NCBI GenBank assembly: GCA_947034895.1
Contig: OX344765.1
Span: 13,645,001 to 13,709,000, forward strand
Direction of reading: 5' to 3'
DNA from: Rhytidiadelphus loreus
Taxonomy: Eukaryota; Streptophyta; Bryopsida; Hypnales; Hylocomiaceae
DNA length: 64,000 bases
The notes under the pieces are model-generated. The model worked only from the letters and a program-made list of their open reading frames with translations. It ran no database searches and was not told the origin of the DNA. This document shows positions 1-11,484 of this stretch, piece after piece. How positions within the stretch are numbered: the first letter of the stretch is position 1; the number at the start of each line of letters is the position of its first letter. The position numbers and the translations under genes were made by a program.

Positions 1-20
1 ATGTCAATGCTACGGTTCAG

Positions 21-873
21 TATCTTCGGGTCGAAGATAATACTGTACGTTCTCTTATTCTATTTTCATTACATTGTTGCTTTTATACTCTAGAGGGGTA
101 TAACTGTTGCTTATTCTAATTTCATTATATTATATTCGTATTCTAATTTCATTATATTATTTTCGTTGCTTATAGGATTTTATTTTAATTAAAATTATTT
201 TGTATTATTTTTTTGGTTGACAATTATCCTCGAGCCGAGGATAATTGTTTTTTATTTAAATTATTTTTTGTTTTCAACAATTATCCTCGGCCCGAGGATA
301 ATTGTTTTAAAGTTATTATATTTTTTTGGACAATTATCCTCGAGCCGAGGATAATTGTTTTTTATTTAAATTATTTTTTGTTTTCAACAATTATCCTCGG
401 CCCGAGGATAATTGTTTTAAAGTTATTATATTTTTTTGGACAATTATCCTCGAGCTAAGGATAATTGTTTTTTATTTAAATTATTTTTTTGTTTTTAAAA
501 ATTATCCTCGGGACGAGGATAATTGTTTTTATGTTATTATATTTTTTTGGACAATTATCCTCGAGCCGAGGATAATTGTTTTCTAATTAATATATTTTTG
601 TGTTTGTTTGTTTGTTTGACAATTATCCTCGGCCCGAGGATAATTTTTTATTTTTCTTTTCTTTTCTTTTTTGCGTGCTTGTTAGTTAGTTATCCTCGGG
701 CTGAGGATAATTGTTTCTTTTTTTGAGATGATGGGTGTTTTTTTGTGCTTTTACTTTTTAGCCGAGTATAATTGTTAGTCTTGTTGTGTTTTTCATTACG
801 CCTGTGGGTTCTTAGCTTTTATAGACTACAGTTTATCTTAGACTCGATGATCATTATCTTGGACCGAGGATAA
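21..873. repeat. Array of TTATCCTCG...CGAGGATAA palindromes (cluster 1)
   Basis: Short near-perfect palindromes lie at about 21-39 (variant TATCTTCG...CGAAGATA), 221-247, 278-304, 331-357, 388-414, 441-467, 499-526, 552-578, 620-646, 689-713 and a decayed one near 850-873. From 221 to about 580 they form a higher-order tandem repeat of about 110 bp holding two palindromes, one with centre GAGCCGA and one with centre GGCCCGA, separated by A/T-only spacers. Short open frames here are only by-products of the repeat. The same palindrome forms cluster 2 at 7.8-8.2 kb, just upstream of a DUF7869-type gene. I infer that both clusters belong to one transposon family, perhaps as subterminal binding sites, but no element ends were found here. 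Confidence 0.85.
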
Positions 874-1548
874 TTTTTGTTGGTAACTCAGTAATAACTG
901 ATGATAATTGTGACGAAAACCCTAAATGTAATACTAATCATCTAGGCACGCGTAGAATACAGACATAGAATTTAGTGAACATTCAATTAATACATGCAAT
1001 AAACAAAATTGAAATCACGCAATGAATGCAAAAGCAAGGGTGGAAACAACAGAATACTACAACTGAACACTTGGTCACCTGCAAATTATATTGTTTGCAC
1101 ACTTCCTGCAGCAGATTCTAAAATGTAATAGAATTTCTACACACTCTAATGTTCAATGAATACTGCACACACACTAAATCCTAATCCACAAACAAATGAA
1201 ACAAATGATCAAAAAATTCAAACCCAAACTCTAAAACCGAGGCTGGTAGCACTTGCATTCACATTGCAAGAAGGTGAAGAATTCATGAATACATAACAAC
1301 TGAAATTTCACACTGAACATGCACAATGAATGAATGAGTAACTACAACCAAAATTCAAGAACCTTAATTCAGATTCAAGAACCTTGCCCTGAATTCTAGA
1401 ACCACAACACTAGAAAACAGAAACAGTCACAAAGGTTGAAAACAAAGTACAGCAATTTCAAATTGAATAAACACATCAAAGTACATAATTCTTCTTACCA
1501 AAAATCAAGTGCTCAGATTCCCCTAAACCCTGCCTGAAACAGCAGCCA
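874..1548. other. AT-rich stretch without a recognisable gene
   Basis: No coding region is recognised. The sequence is rich in short GAATTC/ACAACA-like words, with partial duplications such as the AATTCAAGAACCTT-type words near 1350-1400. It may be the end of a degraded retroelement, but no boundaries are visible. Confidence 0.4.
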
Positions 1549-1800
1549 ATGTCGCTCCTTCACCTCCTCTTGCTTCAGCTCCCGCGCCTCCCGCGCCTCC
1601 TCTTGCTTCAACTACGCTACACGCGCTGCACCTCCCGTGCCTCCCGCGCTTCAGGTACGCGCTGCCCCTCACCCGCCTCCCGCCCCTCCCGCGCTGCACG
1701 CACTGCACCTCCTGCGCCTCCTCTTGCTTCAGCTACCGCGCTGCACCTCCCGCGCCTCCCGCGCTTCACCTCCCGTCCCGCACCTCAAGTTGCATCAGTT
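1549..1800. repeat. GC-rich low-complexity CCTCCCGCGC repeats
   Basis: An irregular repeat of CTCCCGCGCCTCC and CTTGCTTCAGCT-like words stands out as GC-rich against AT-rich flanks. Open frames on both strands give Arg/Pro/Ala/Leu-rich repeats with no family resemblance, so I do not call a gene. Confidence 0.7.
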
Positions 1801-1974
1801 CCGCCACTGAAGCTCCCAACACTGCAAGCAACACACGGAAGAAGACTACAACCGCCCTGGAAACCCGCGCTGGAGAAATTGCACTGCAGACGCTGAACCC
1901 TGAACCCTCGTGCTGCAGAATGATGGTGAACCCTCGCGCCGGAGAGATGACCGCCCGAGCCTGCGACCGAGCCC

Positions 1975-2225
1975 GAGCCTTCGACCGCCCGAACCTGCGA
2001 CCGAACCTACGTTCCCGAACCGGCAACCTCCCGAACCTACGTTCAAGAGTCTACGAACTCCCGAACCTACATTCATTAGTCTGCAAACTCCCAAACCTAT
2101 GTTTCCAAGTCTTCAACCTCATAAATGTACGTTCCTAAACCTACGTTCATGAGTCTTCGAACTCTCAAACCTGCGTTCCCAAGTCTTCAACCTCCAAAAC
2201 GTACATTCTTGAGCCTGCTGGCTCC
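1975..2225. repeat. Degenerate tandem repeat, period about 30 bp
   Basis: About seven diverged copies of a unit resembling CGAACCTACGTTC followed by an AAGAGTCTACGAACTCC-like half follow one another. A comparable GGTTCG-rich stretch in the opposite orientation lies at 15.8-15.95 kb. Both are followed at short distance by copies of the same dispersed repeat (2430-2612 and 16139-16293), which suggests a shared composite mobile element. That link is an inference. Confidence 0.6.
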
Positions 2226-2429
2226 CTAAACCCTATTTCCTCAACCCACAATTCTAAACCCTAAACCTACCATGCTGAGCCTATTGCCTGTCCCAAACCT
2301 ATTTTGCCAAATGTACATCGCGAAACCCTAGTTTTGAGCTTGGGGCCCTCTACACGTAGGTGTCCTTAAGACCTTAAGCCTTAAACGATTGATTGGTCAT
2401 TGCAGAAATCATCTATTTTGTCCCTGTGG

Positions 2430-2612
2430 GAATTGTTGGTTTAAATAAACCCTAAAAAATACACATAGGAAGACAAACTATTGTAGATAATCTTCCCTTT
2501 CTACATACTTTTTGGACAATGAATAGTTGCATTTTTGTTCTACATATAAAGATTCTTTGTCATTAATTGACTAGAAAATGGCCTTATAGTCATTATGCTT
2601 TAAAGAATGTAA
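2430..2612 (+). repeat. Dispersed repeat family A, copy 1
   Basis: This copy shares an ordered series of words with 2810-2980 and 16139-16293: CAAACTATTGTA, GAT(A/C)(T/C)TTCC, TTGCA(T/C)TT, TGTCCTAC and GTCATT, ending in a TTAA-like tail. No coding capacity is seen. Confidence 0.6.
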
Positions 2613-2809
2613 GAGAACTTCATTTCACTAAGTTTTTGTAGGTCACAGTTATTCAAAGAGGTGGCATTCAATTTCAAAGGATTGACTATACAACCACAGA
2701 TTATATTTCATGACATTTGGGCTCTCTAAATGTTGGTAGTTAAAAAAAAAATTAATCCTTGAATTCTAGGTCAATCATCATGGATATCGTTTGTTGTGTC
2801 ACTAGATGT

Positions 2810-2980
2810 ATTGTTGGCTTAAAAAAATGAAAAAGTATTCATTGCACAACAAACTATTGTACATGATCTTTCCTTTCCACACAAATTCTAAAGCATGAAT
2901 AGTTGCATTTGTGTCCTATACGGCAAGATTGTTTGTCACTCATTGACAAGGAAATGGCCTTGGTGTCATTGAGGAGTTAA
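2810..2980 (+). repeat. Dispersed repeat family A, copy 2
   Basis: Same order of shared words as copy 1, including ACAAACTATTGTACATGATC, GAATAGTTGCATTTGTGTCC and AAATGGCCTTGGTGTCATTG. The two copies are in direct orientation about 380 bp apart. Confidence 0.6.
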
Positions 2981-5225
2981 GGAATTTGAAGAGTCCCTCT
3001 AATGGGACTAAGAGTTATTGAACACATAAATCAAACAATTGTCAAAGTGTGTATGATATCTTCCAGCACCATAATTCATTTGTTTCAAATTTTTTGATTG
3101 AATGTAGACTTTCTCTTCATACCACAAGAATGTGGGAAATACTCCATATCCATTGGGATTTTTCATATGTGCTAATTTAATCAAATTTGAATAGAATTCA
3201 ATCAATGATATTTCTAAATTGTTTAGGGTTTCAACACCCTAAATGACCAACGTGTTTTTTGAGCTTTTTGGAATTTACTTTAAATTTCAAATGAATCAAG
3301 CATCTTTAGAACTTATGCACCGAAACACAATTTTCAAATTCCATACTCTATTCAAAGCTTACATTACATTTTGGGCATTCCATACACTAAAATTCTATAT
3401 GTAATACAAAGTATTGTCATTAATAAAAGAATAATAAATAATAAACTCTTTAATTTTACAATTTGTTTTTTTTAAATTATAAAGAACTTTTACTTTTTAG
3501 ATACTTCTCACCCTTAAAGGTCTAAATACCATATTTTAAAGATTTAACATTTAAAAAGGTATGGAATAACCACTAATTGGGACAAGAAATAAAATGTAGA
3601 AGTTGAAAATTTTTTGAACTTTAAATTATGATTCTTCTGTGAATTAATTTGGTGCCAGTTGTTTGGTTCTTTACAACAAAAAATATAAATGAAGTATTCA
3701 TGTTTTGTAGTTTGAAGAACTATTATTTCTCAATTCATGGAATAGGTTTCAGGGTGGAATGGCAAAAAAAATGAAACTTCTACGTTTTTTTCACTCGGTT
3801 GTCTTCATTAAAATTCCATGATTGTTGTGCATTGAGTTTAGTTTTTAAAGTACAAAGTACTCTTGGCTTGTTTTATTAATTAATTCCATTTTAAAAAGAT
3901 TAAGAATGATTTTGATATAATATTTTGTTTATTGAAAAGTTTTCATGACACAATTCTAAAAGTACAACACTCAAAATTGTTCATAGTAGTTAAAAAATAG
4001 GCCTTTCATTGATACATAACTTACATTTTTTGAATAATTATGTGTTTAAATTACACAAGATGTAAAGAATTTCTCAAACTTATAGAATATAGTATTTTCA
4101 TACAATTTCGAAGTCATAGTATGCAATACGTTGTAATACATTCATTTCTAAGAGGTGAAACTCTCATATTAATGATTATAATTTTATGAGACATTGAAGT
4201 GGTTCAAGTCTCTAAACCATGATGGAGTTAATAATAATGATTGTTAGCAAATGAATACAAAATCCATCATTCATTTCAATGTCCTAACAAAGTAGGCCCA
4301 TTTGAAGCCAATTATTCTTCAAATCATAGCTTCGAAATTCGAATGTGATGAAAGTGGACAGGATGACTTCTTAGAACAAAGGTCTTTGAAATTTTTTACT
4401 CTTCATATAGTTACCAAGCTTGTAAAAATAGGGGTCCTACTTTGTATAGTTCAAGTATCCTACTTTCTTTTTGAAATATTGAAACATTTGCTTTTTATTT
4501 CTTTTTAATTTTTAAAAGATTTTTTTAAATATTTTTATAGTACTTCTTTACATTGTTGTGCAAACTTTTGGTTTTCCCCCTTAATCATTCTAATTTAAAA
4601 AAACAATTGAACAGAATAATATACTATATTGAAGAATCATTATTCTTTCAAATTTTTTTATCATAATTTAACTTGTACAATATTTTCTGTTTCTACTCTA
4701 GTTGTCCTCATTAAAATTTCAATTCTAAGAAGTACAACATCAATGGCTTCGTTTCTTCTTTCGTTTCCAATGTGCTCCTCTATAAATGCAAATTTCTTAG
4801 AATGTGTTAAAACATTCTGGAAAAGAAACTATTACAAGAACTACATTTTATAGAATTGAATCTTAAAAAATTCACAATTGTACATTATTCTTTATTCTGA
4901 ATAATGGAACTCAAAGTTGTGTATATTTTTCATGACATTAAATTCAAGATTGTACGGTCATTTAAAAGTCAACAACTTTGGACATCATTTATTAGTTAGA
5001 ACTAATAATATTCAAAATAGAAACTATTATATTTAATCGTGTGCTTTAATGTAAAAACCCTAAACCCAAAACCTATAAATCTAAATAAGAAACATCCTTA
5101 AACTTCTGGATATGGAATTTCAAAAGCAAATATGAATTGTCAATATAATCCGCAAAATCTTAATGATAAAAAATATTGAATTCATGAACATATAATTTAC
5201 ATTTCTTCAAGACTTTGTTAAAACC
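2981..5225. other. AT-rich intergenic DNA, no gene recognised
   Basis: The stretch is strongly A/T-biased, with only short spurious open frames. I see no RNA gene and no mobile element with defined ends. Confidence 0.5.
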
Positions 5226-5266
5226 TTACACCCTACACCCTACACCCTAAACCCTAAACCCTAAAT
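5226..5266. repeat. Interstitial telomere-like repeat (CCCTAAA/CCCTACA)
   Basis: Tandem ACACCCT and CCCTAAA units occur here, with single related units near 5050 and near 6880-6930. CCCTAAA is the standard plant telomere unit. The array is short, imperfect and flanked on both sides by ordinary sequence, so it is internal and not a chromosome end. Confidence 0.75.
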
Positions 5267-5897
5267 TTTGCTTAGTTTTTACAAAGGTTAGAGTAGTTAT
5301 ACCTCTTTGGAAAAACTTTATAATGTATTTATATTGAAATCATATTTTCTATAAATACTTGAGTAATTTAATAAATATATGGTCATTTATTACAATTACT
5401 TGGAGACTTGTATAATATTTTAGATGCTAAAGTTTTATTTTTGTGATAGAAATGCCCCTCCCACCCTCCCTTCCTTTTAGTTTCTTTGGGAATTATAGCT
5501 ATGTCTATAGCATTTCCAAGACTGGGTCATATATATATTTTTACTCTCTAATTAGTTAAATAAGTCACAATTTGGTACTTATGTTGATAGCTTAAGTTTA
5601 AACCAAGATCTTTGATGCCAATATACATTAGATCTTTTAGCCATGATGTTTTGCTTTCACTTGGCTTTCCCTTGTCTTCTACATGATAGCAGGTATTTTT
5701 TAATTTGTAGACTTGGCTCAATTTTAGAGTGTTGGCACTTGAATTGAGACCTTCCATTTGGTAATTGTTCAAGTACAATACTTTTTGACTTGACATGTCC
5801 CAAACTCTATTATTGGTGGCCCTAATTTACCATGCCAGGTTACATGGTAAACCCAGACCATATTTATGATTGGGGGCTTGGGCTGTGAAATTGTAGG

Positions 5898-6145
5898 CTT
5901 AATTTATTGGGTTGGTGAAGTAGTTTGAATGAGAACCCGCCATTTTGATTAATTTAACTTGTGGCCCAAGTTTGGGAATTTGAAAGCCTGCCCTCTCATT
6001 GGATACCACAAAATTCAACCATGCTGTGCTTCATTTATTTGGTTGGTGAGGCAATTTGAAATTAGATCCCGCCTTTTTTGACAACTTGTGGCCCAAGTTT
6101 GGGAATTTGAATTCCTTCTTTCCCATTGGATGCCACATAAATCAT
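5898..6145. repeat. Tandem duplication of about 125-130 bp
   Basis: Two adjacent copies (about 5898-6028 and 6029-6145) share a TTTATT(G/T)GGTTGGTGA word, CCCGCC, then CTTGTGGCCCAAGTTTGGG and a CATTGGAT(A/G)CCACA end. They differ by scattered substitutions and small indels. No coding potential is recognised. Confidence 0.75.
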
Positions 6146-7810
6146 CCTTGATGAATGAATTCACATGGATGAACAAAGCCAGTAATGGATGGTAATTTGA
6201 GAGGTATTTATGTAGACATGGTCAGTCCAAAACCTACACAAGTTGTGTTTGCTGGTGGGTTTGTTCAAGAGATTTGGAAGGACTACGGGTGTTTTGAGAT
6301 GATGGCTTCTTCACAGGTCTCCTATATTTGCATATTATGGTTAGACTATGTTTAGTTGTTCAATTTCTTGAGATTTCTTGGTTGTGATTTTTCATTGTGA
6401 TTGCTATAACACGCTGCTGTGAGCTGAAGACACCTGACATGCGCATTCTAACCAACTGTGTGTTTGTTGGATTGTATGGGTGCAGGTGAGGTTCATAGCC
6501 TCTATGTTCAATCCACCATTGCAGATCTCCAAGTCTTTTACAACTTTTGCATAGTTCTTAGGGTTCTAAATCAATCTATTATGTGATTTAGTACATGACA
6601 GAATAGTAGTGATTGGTTTTTTAATTAGTGGGCATTGGATATCACTCTTTATTAGATCTTGATGTGATCTATTACAGTTTATAAAAGATACCTCTATGCA
6701 AAGTTAAAAGTTGTATTGAGTTGATAGTTTTGATGCTTTGATGGGCAGACATGAGATGTCTCTGTCTTGTCCTATAAAGTTTGAAATTTATAATGTCCTG
6801 CAAAGTTTTTAGTTTTCATGAAACTAATAGGAAGAGCCTTGTAATGAGGATGTCCCTCCCACCCACCCGGGTTTCCTAAACCATAACCCTACACCCTAAA
6901 AACCTTAATCCTTATACCCTAAAGCCCTAACTTCATTCCCTATTGAAAGCTTACAATAGGTACAATTTTGATTATAGCCAATGCACATTGGACCCACCAT
7001 GTGCCAAATTGGTGTGGATACCTCCCCTATACATTCATCTAAATCAGACTTAAGAATAAACTATTTTAAAAAGAAGGCTGATTGGCGGGTGGTGTATGAA
7101 TTGCCAAATTTGCCAAATTCTAAATTCCGCTATGCTTTCAAAGAATATTTCCACATTCTCCGGAAAAAGGTGACTGCCATGAATTCCACAAAATATAAAT
7201 TCCCCTATTTAAATCATAAAAAGATCGGCTACGTCAGATTCCAATTCTATTAATGAAAAGCTCCTTCATATTCCACATCGTTGTCATTATGTGGGCGAAT
7301 CGAATGTCAACGGCCCCCTAATCCGAGCAAGTACTTCTCCCCTACGTCCAGAAAATCATGAAGAACTCAAATGCCGTTGAATTTCCCGCTCATTTTCTCC
7401 CGCTAGTGTATGCATCGTCTCTCTTCCTCAAGCACCTCATTTCCTCTCTCGTGTTTTCCAGATTTCCCTCCTCCGCGGCCTCTTGCTGACATTGCTACCG
7501 CACGGCCTTTGAACTTATGTTTTTGCATTCATTTACATGTTTATGTGAGTAGGTGGCTTAGTTTCGCACGGGTTGTCGTAAGTTCCTCTACTTCCCTTCT
7601 TCCCTCTTCATTGAATGCTAGATTCCTGTTCTTGCTCCTCAGTTTTAAGCAAAGGTACATGCAGTATTATTGAGTCCTCCGATTCATCGCGTATTTAGAA
7701 TTCCGGTGTCACGTCTCAAGTATTGTTCTTCGTATGTTATGTTCGAGAAAGAACAACCGATTTTCACGCCGTAAATATCGGAACTATAAATTTCTCTAAC
7801 ACATACGTGC
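6146..7810. other. Intergenic DNA upstream of the DUF7869 region
   Basis: The open frames at 6981-7253 and 7410-7673 match no family I know and have no codon pattern that convinces me. Scattered CCCTAAA-like words lie near 6880-6930. The part from about 7250 on is less AT-rich and could be the 5' flank of the mobile element that follows. Confidence 0.4.
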
Positions 7811-8160
7811 ATGGAGGTTATCTTCGGTTCGAGGATAATCCGAAACATGCATGGAGGTTATCTTCGGTTCGAGGATAATCCGAAACATGCATGTCGGATA
7901 TCCTCGTCTAGGGGATAATCACATACATGCATGGAGGTTATCCTCGGTCCGAGGATAATCACACACATGCATGGAAGTTATCCTCGGTCCGAGGATAATC
8001 ACGGATAGGATGGAGGTTATCTTCGGTTCGAGGATAGTCACGGACATGTTGGAGATTATCCACGGCTCGAGGATAATCACAGACATGCATGGAGGTTATC
8101 GTAGACTAGAGAATAATCACACACTTGTATGGAGGTTATCCTCGAGCCGAGGATAATTGC
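7811..8160. repeat. Palindrome array, 40-bp period (cluster 2)
   Basis: About nine units of 39-41 bp start at about 7811, 7851, 7891, 7931, 7971, 8009, 8050, 8089 and 8129. Each has a CATGGAGG-like lead, then a palindrome of the form TTATC(C/T)TCGG...CGAGGATAA, then a CACA/CGAAACATG-like tail. Isolated related palindromes follow at 8305-8323 and 8575-8593. The last one is 43 bp before the proposed ATG of the DUF7869-type gene. The palindrome core matches cluster 1 although the spacers are unrelated, so the palindrome itself looks like the selected or amplified unit. Confidence 0.85.
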
Positions 8161-8635
8161 CCAAATGCATAGAATGTAAATAATAACCATAGACAAAGGA
8201 AGACATTCACTGACATTCGAGATGATATACAGAGTTTACATACATAATCATTCTGACAGTCTAATGAGGGGGAATGCATAAAATCTCTCAATCTTTGACG
8301 TCTGCTATCTTCGAATCGAAGATACCTTTTGCTTTTCATACTCGTAGTTTAGAGTGTTTGGTAGATGAAGTAATATAATTCTGATTGTTCTAAGGAATGC
8401 AAGGATGATAGATTAGATTCTGTTTTTTGGTTATGTTGTGCTAATTTGTCGCATTTTAACTTCATTAGTCTAGGTGGATGGATTAGTATACATGATCACA
8501 AAATGGTTTACAATTTTACCCTCCACTGGAAGTCACTTTGCCCCTGATTTTGTCAATGTGTCGTACTTGTTTTTTATCCTCGCCTCGAGGATACTCACAA
8601 CAGTATTAATTAATTGGTGTTCTTTCACGCGCAGA

Positions 8636-11484
8636 ATGGATACTTCAGATGCCAACGAGTTTACAGTTCCAGTGCCAACTTTGCCTCCGGGTGTCGCAGC
8701 CTGCGAGGGATTTCCTCGAGCTTCTTGGTATACCAAATGCGTCACACTCAGAAATGAAGAGGGGGTAGAGGTGGCAAAAGGAATTTGTCATAATGTTGAT
8801 GCAGATCTCGTCATTGACATGGACGGGCAACCACTCGGTGATGACCAGGTTGCAATTCAAATTGCAGAGTCTTTGTGTGAGGCACATGTTCCGTCGGAGT
8901 GGATGTGGTCCATGCACTCTTGGCACATATCTAGAGTCTACCTTAATGGTGCCAGCTTATATGATCACGAGCAAACGCATCTCTTCAATTCTGCAATCTC
9001 TTCAAACGGTTCAAGGCGGCGTGTTCGGACTGAAGTTCGCTCCTATGAAAGCTCACGGGAGAGGACTGAGCCTACCAATCTCCCGAAGAAAGAAGCCCTC
9101 CTCACAGAGCAAGCAATTGCTGATGTTTCTAGTATGAAATGTTGCCAGAAGAATTGCTTGCAACCATTTCCACGTGGTCAGATTCAAGCTGTTCGGTCTC
9201 TACTTCATATTGACGGTGGAGTGTTCTGGCGCAAGTCACGTCTGCTTGACGTGCACAAGCAAACCCACACTGATTCCAATGGAAGAGACATGATCACCTT
9301 GGCAAACCATGAAATTTGTTCGGTGGCTTGGTGTGCCATCCATGGAGTATCGAAGGCTACATTTTATAGATACAAGAAGATGGCAAAAGATGACCAAAAA
9401 CCGGAGCATCATGGCAACCTTGGAATGAAAAAACCTCGAACATACACTTTGCAAGCAACAGCAACTCTTCAATTGTTAGTGGAGAATGAAGCGGACACGA
9501 TGCCTCACAAATCGAGGACCCTTGAGTCTGGGGAGAAAGTCCCCTCCATGGTCCTACCGTCTGCATTTCGTTGGAGGGACAAGTTGCCACAGATTAACAA
9601 TGTCAATTCCTCACTTCAATTGCAACATATTTCGGCTAGTGGATTGAGCAACATACGTCGTCAATCTTTTCCAGAGTATGCTCCAAAGGCTAGAAGAGAT
9701 AGTTTTTCTCGTTGTGGAACCTGTGATAGATATAGGCAACTCAAGAGTGCTTGCACTCCACGTTCACGAGCGCAAGACGTGTGGTCTAACAAATTGAGAG
9801 TGCACCTATATGGGCAAAAGGCGCATAGGGACTTGTACTATGGAAACCGTTCAATGTCTGAGATGTATCCTGACAAGGTTTTGACTATAATCCATGACAA
9901 GATGGATCACTCAAAGACTACTTCCCCTCATTACTCGCACAAGAGTAAGGGAAATGATTCTTTCATGAAGATGCCTGTCGCTGTTACAGGCATGATTGCT
10001 CATGGTCATGGAGATGTGCGATATGCACACTATGGCTTGGACATCTTCCCAACAGACTCCAACCATACTATTGGGTCCATTGCAAAATTATTGCAAGATC
10101 TAGAGTCCCAACCGAAGCATTCATCTCGTCAATTGTTTGTAGGAGGAGAGCGTTCTGAACTGACAGAGGCTTTGTTAATAGGTTCAGAGATTTGTACGGT
10201 CTCTCTCGGGTCCCCCCCTGAAGTATTGGTGGAAGCTCAACCTCTTCCTCCAACATTGACTCTTCAGCTTGACAATGCTTTTGGCGACAACAAGAATCGG
10301 TGGGTTTTTGCTTTCTGTTCTCTTCTTGTCTATAGAGCTATTTTTCGAGAGATATACATCAATTTCCTCATTGTTGGACACACTCATGAGGACATTGATG
10401 CTCTATTTGGTCGTTGGAGCACTAAATTGAAGACGAATACTACCCCACACTTCCAAGGTTGATGAAGTCTTTCATGGATTGTGAAACACAACCCGTAATT
10501 CCTCATCTCATTGAGGAGGTTCCTGATTTTAAGCGATTTGTGGACGAGTACTTGCATACAGGCGATGATTCTCTATAGGGTCATTCTCAAGTGCAACAAT
10601 TTAAGTTTTATAAGGATTCCAATGGGTGGCCATTGATGCAGTACAAGATCCTTTGTACCGATGTTGATTGGTTGCCGAAAGAGGGTGGGGGGATTCGCTT
10701 GTGGAAGGAGACAATAGATGGGCACCCTAAAGTACCAAGGGGTAGTCCTCTACCTTTGCCACCACAACAAATGCGTTGCTTTGATGAGATTTGCAAGGGT
10801 TTAGATGGGTACATTGCATTGTGGGGGGCAATGGGAAATCAAGACTTATCTGGCGAGTTTAGGAGGAAGAATGAGCCGGTGCGAAAATATTGGGAAGGTG
10901 TGAGAAGTGCTCTCAATGCTCCGCTTGTGGTACATGAGACATTGCAGCATGGATTTTGGCCAAATTCTCGTGTTGCTGATGAGGTGGAAGACCAATACCT
11001 AGATGATGGTACGATGCGTGAAGAGTTTGCAGAAGATGCACCTTTTGTTGGTCGTAGGCGTGATCATCCACCTCCTTCATTTCGTATTGGCCGTGATGTA
11101 TATGCAGGTTACTTAGTTGTTGTGCGCCCCGCTGACGGTGACCTCCGTCCATTTTGGCTTGCTCGGGCTCTAACAAATCCTAATCCAAATCCAGGTCATG
11201 TCAATTCGATTCAACTTCAATATTGGACACCTACATCTTTTCATCACACCAATGAAGAAACATATGCTGGGTGGGACACAAAACAAGGGAATTCTTGGTG
11301 CGAGGATAAGGCTATCTCTCCGAGTTGGACGCATACAGACTGCATTATGACTGCTTGGAAGCCACGTTTCAAAGAAGGCACTTCTGATCCAAGAGTTAGA
11401 ATTCCCAAAACACAAATTGCTATCATCCAGACATCGGTGGATGCATATGTATCTGGTGAAAGCAATAATGTATCTTCGGAGTGA
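8636..11484 (+). pseudogene. DUF7869-type mobile-element protein, broken by a frameshift and a stop
   Basis: The first part reads from ATG 8636 to TGA 10460-10462 (608 codons). The start follows an acceptor-like CGCAG; an open frame extends upstream to 8474 but looks non-coding. Visible features are a Cys cluster (C169, C170, C174), a helix-turn-helix-like GVSKATFYRYKK stretch, a CGTC knuckle (C360/C363), and three acidic blocks: HDKMD (D421), LQLDN (D546) and GHTHEDID (E585-D588). These blocks and their order are the hallmark of the DUF7869 family as I recall it, which is common in multicopy genes of seedless plants, algae and oomycetes. Homologous coding resumes one frame over at about 10445-10460 and is then cut by TAG 10576-10578. 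The remainder runs to TGA 11482-11484. The function is unproven. An RNase H-like transposase fold is an inference from the D-D-E/D spacing. Confidence 0.8.

Noticed and set aside
213..726. Three overlapping open frames with DNYPRAEDNCF-like repeated peptides
   Set aside because: They are read-through of the palindrome array; the same peptide repeats in more than one frame and the spacers are A/T-only.
1523..2152. Several overlapping Arg/Pro-rich frames on both strands
   Set aside because: All arise from GC-rich low-complexity and tandem repeats; no frame is favoured and no family matches.
10460..10590. Possible intron joining the two halves of the DUF7869-type gene
   Set aside because: The stretch is itself homologous coding sequence in the next frame (LMKSFMDCE...PHLIEEVPDF), so a frameshift plus a stop explains it better than an intron.
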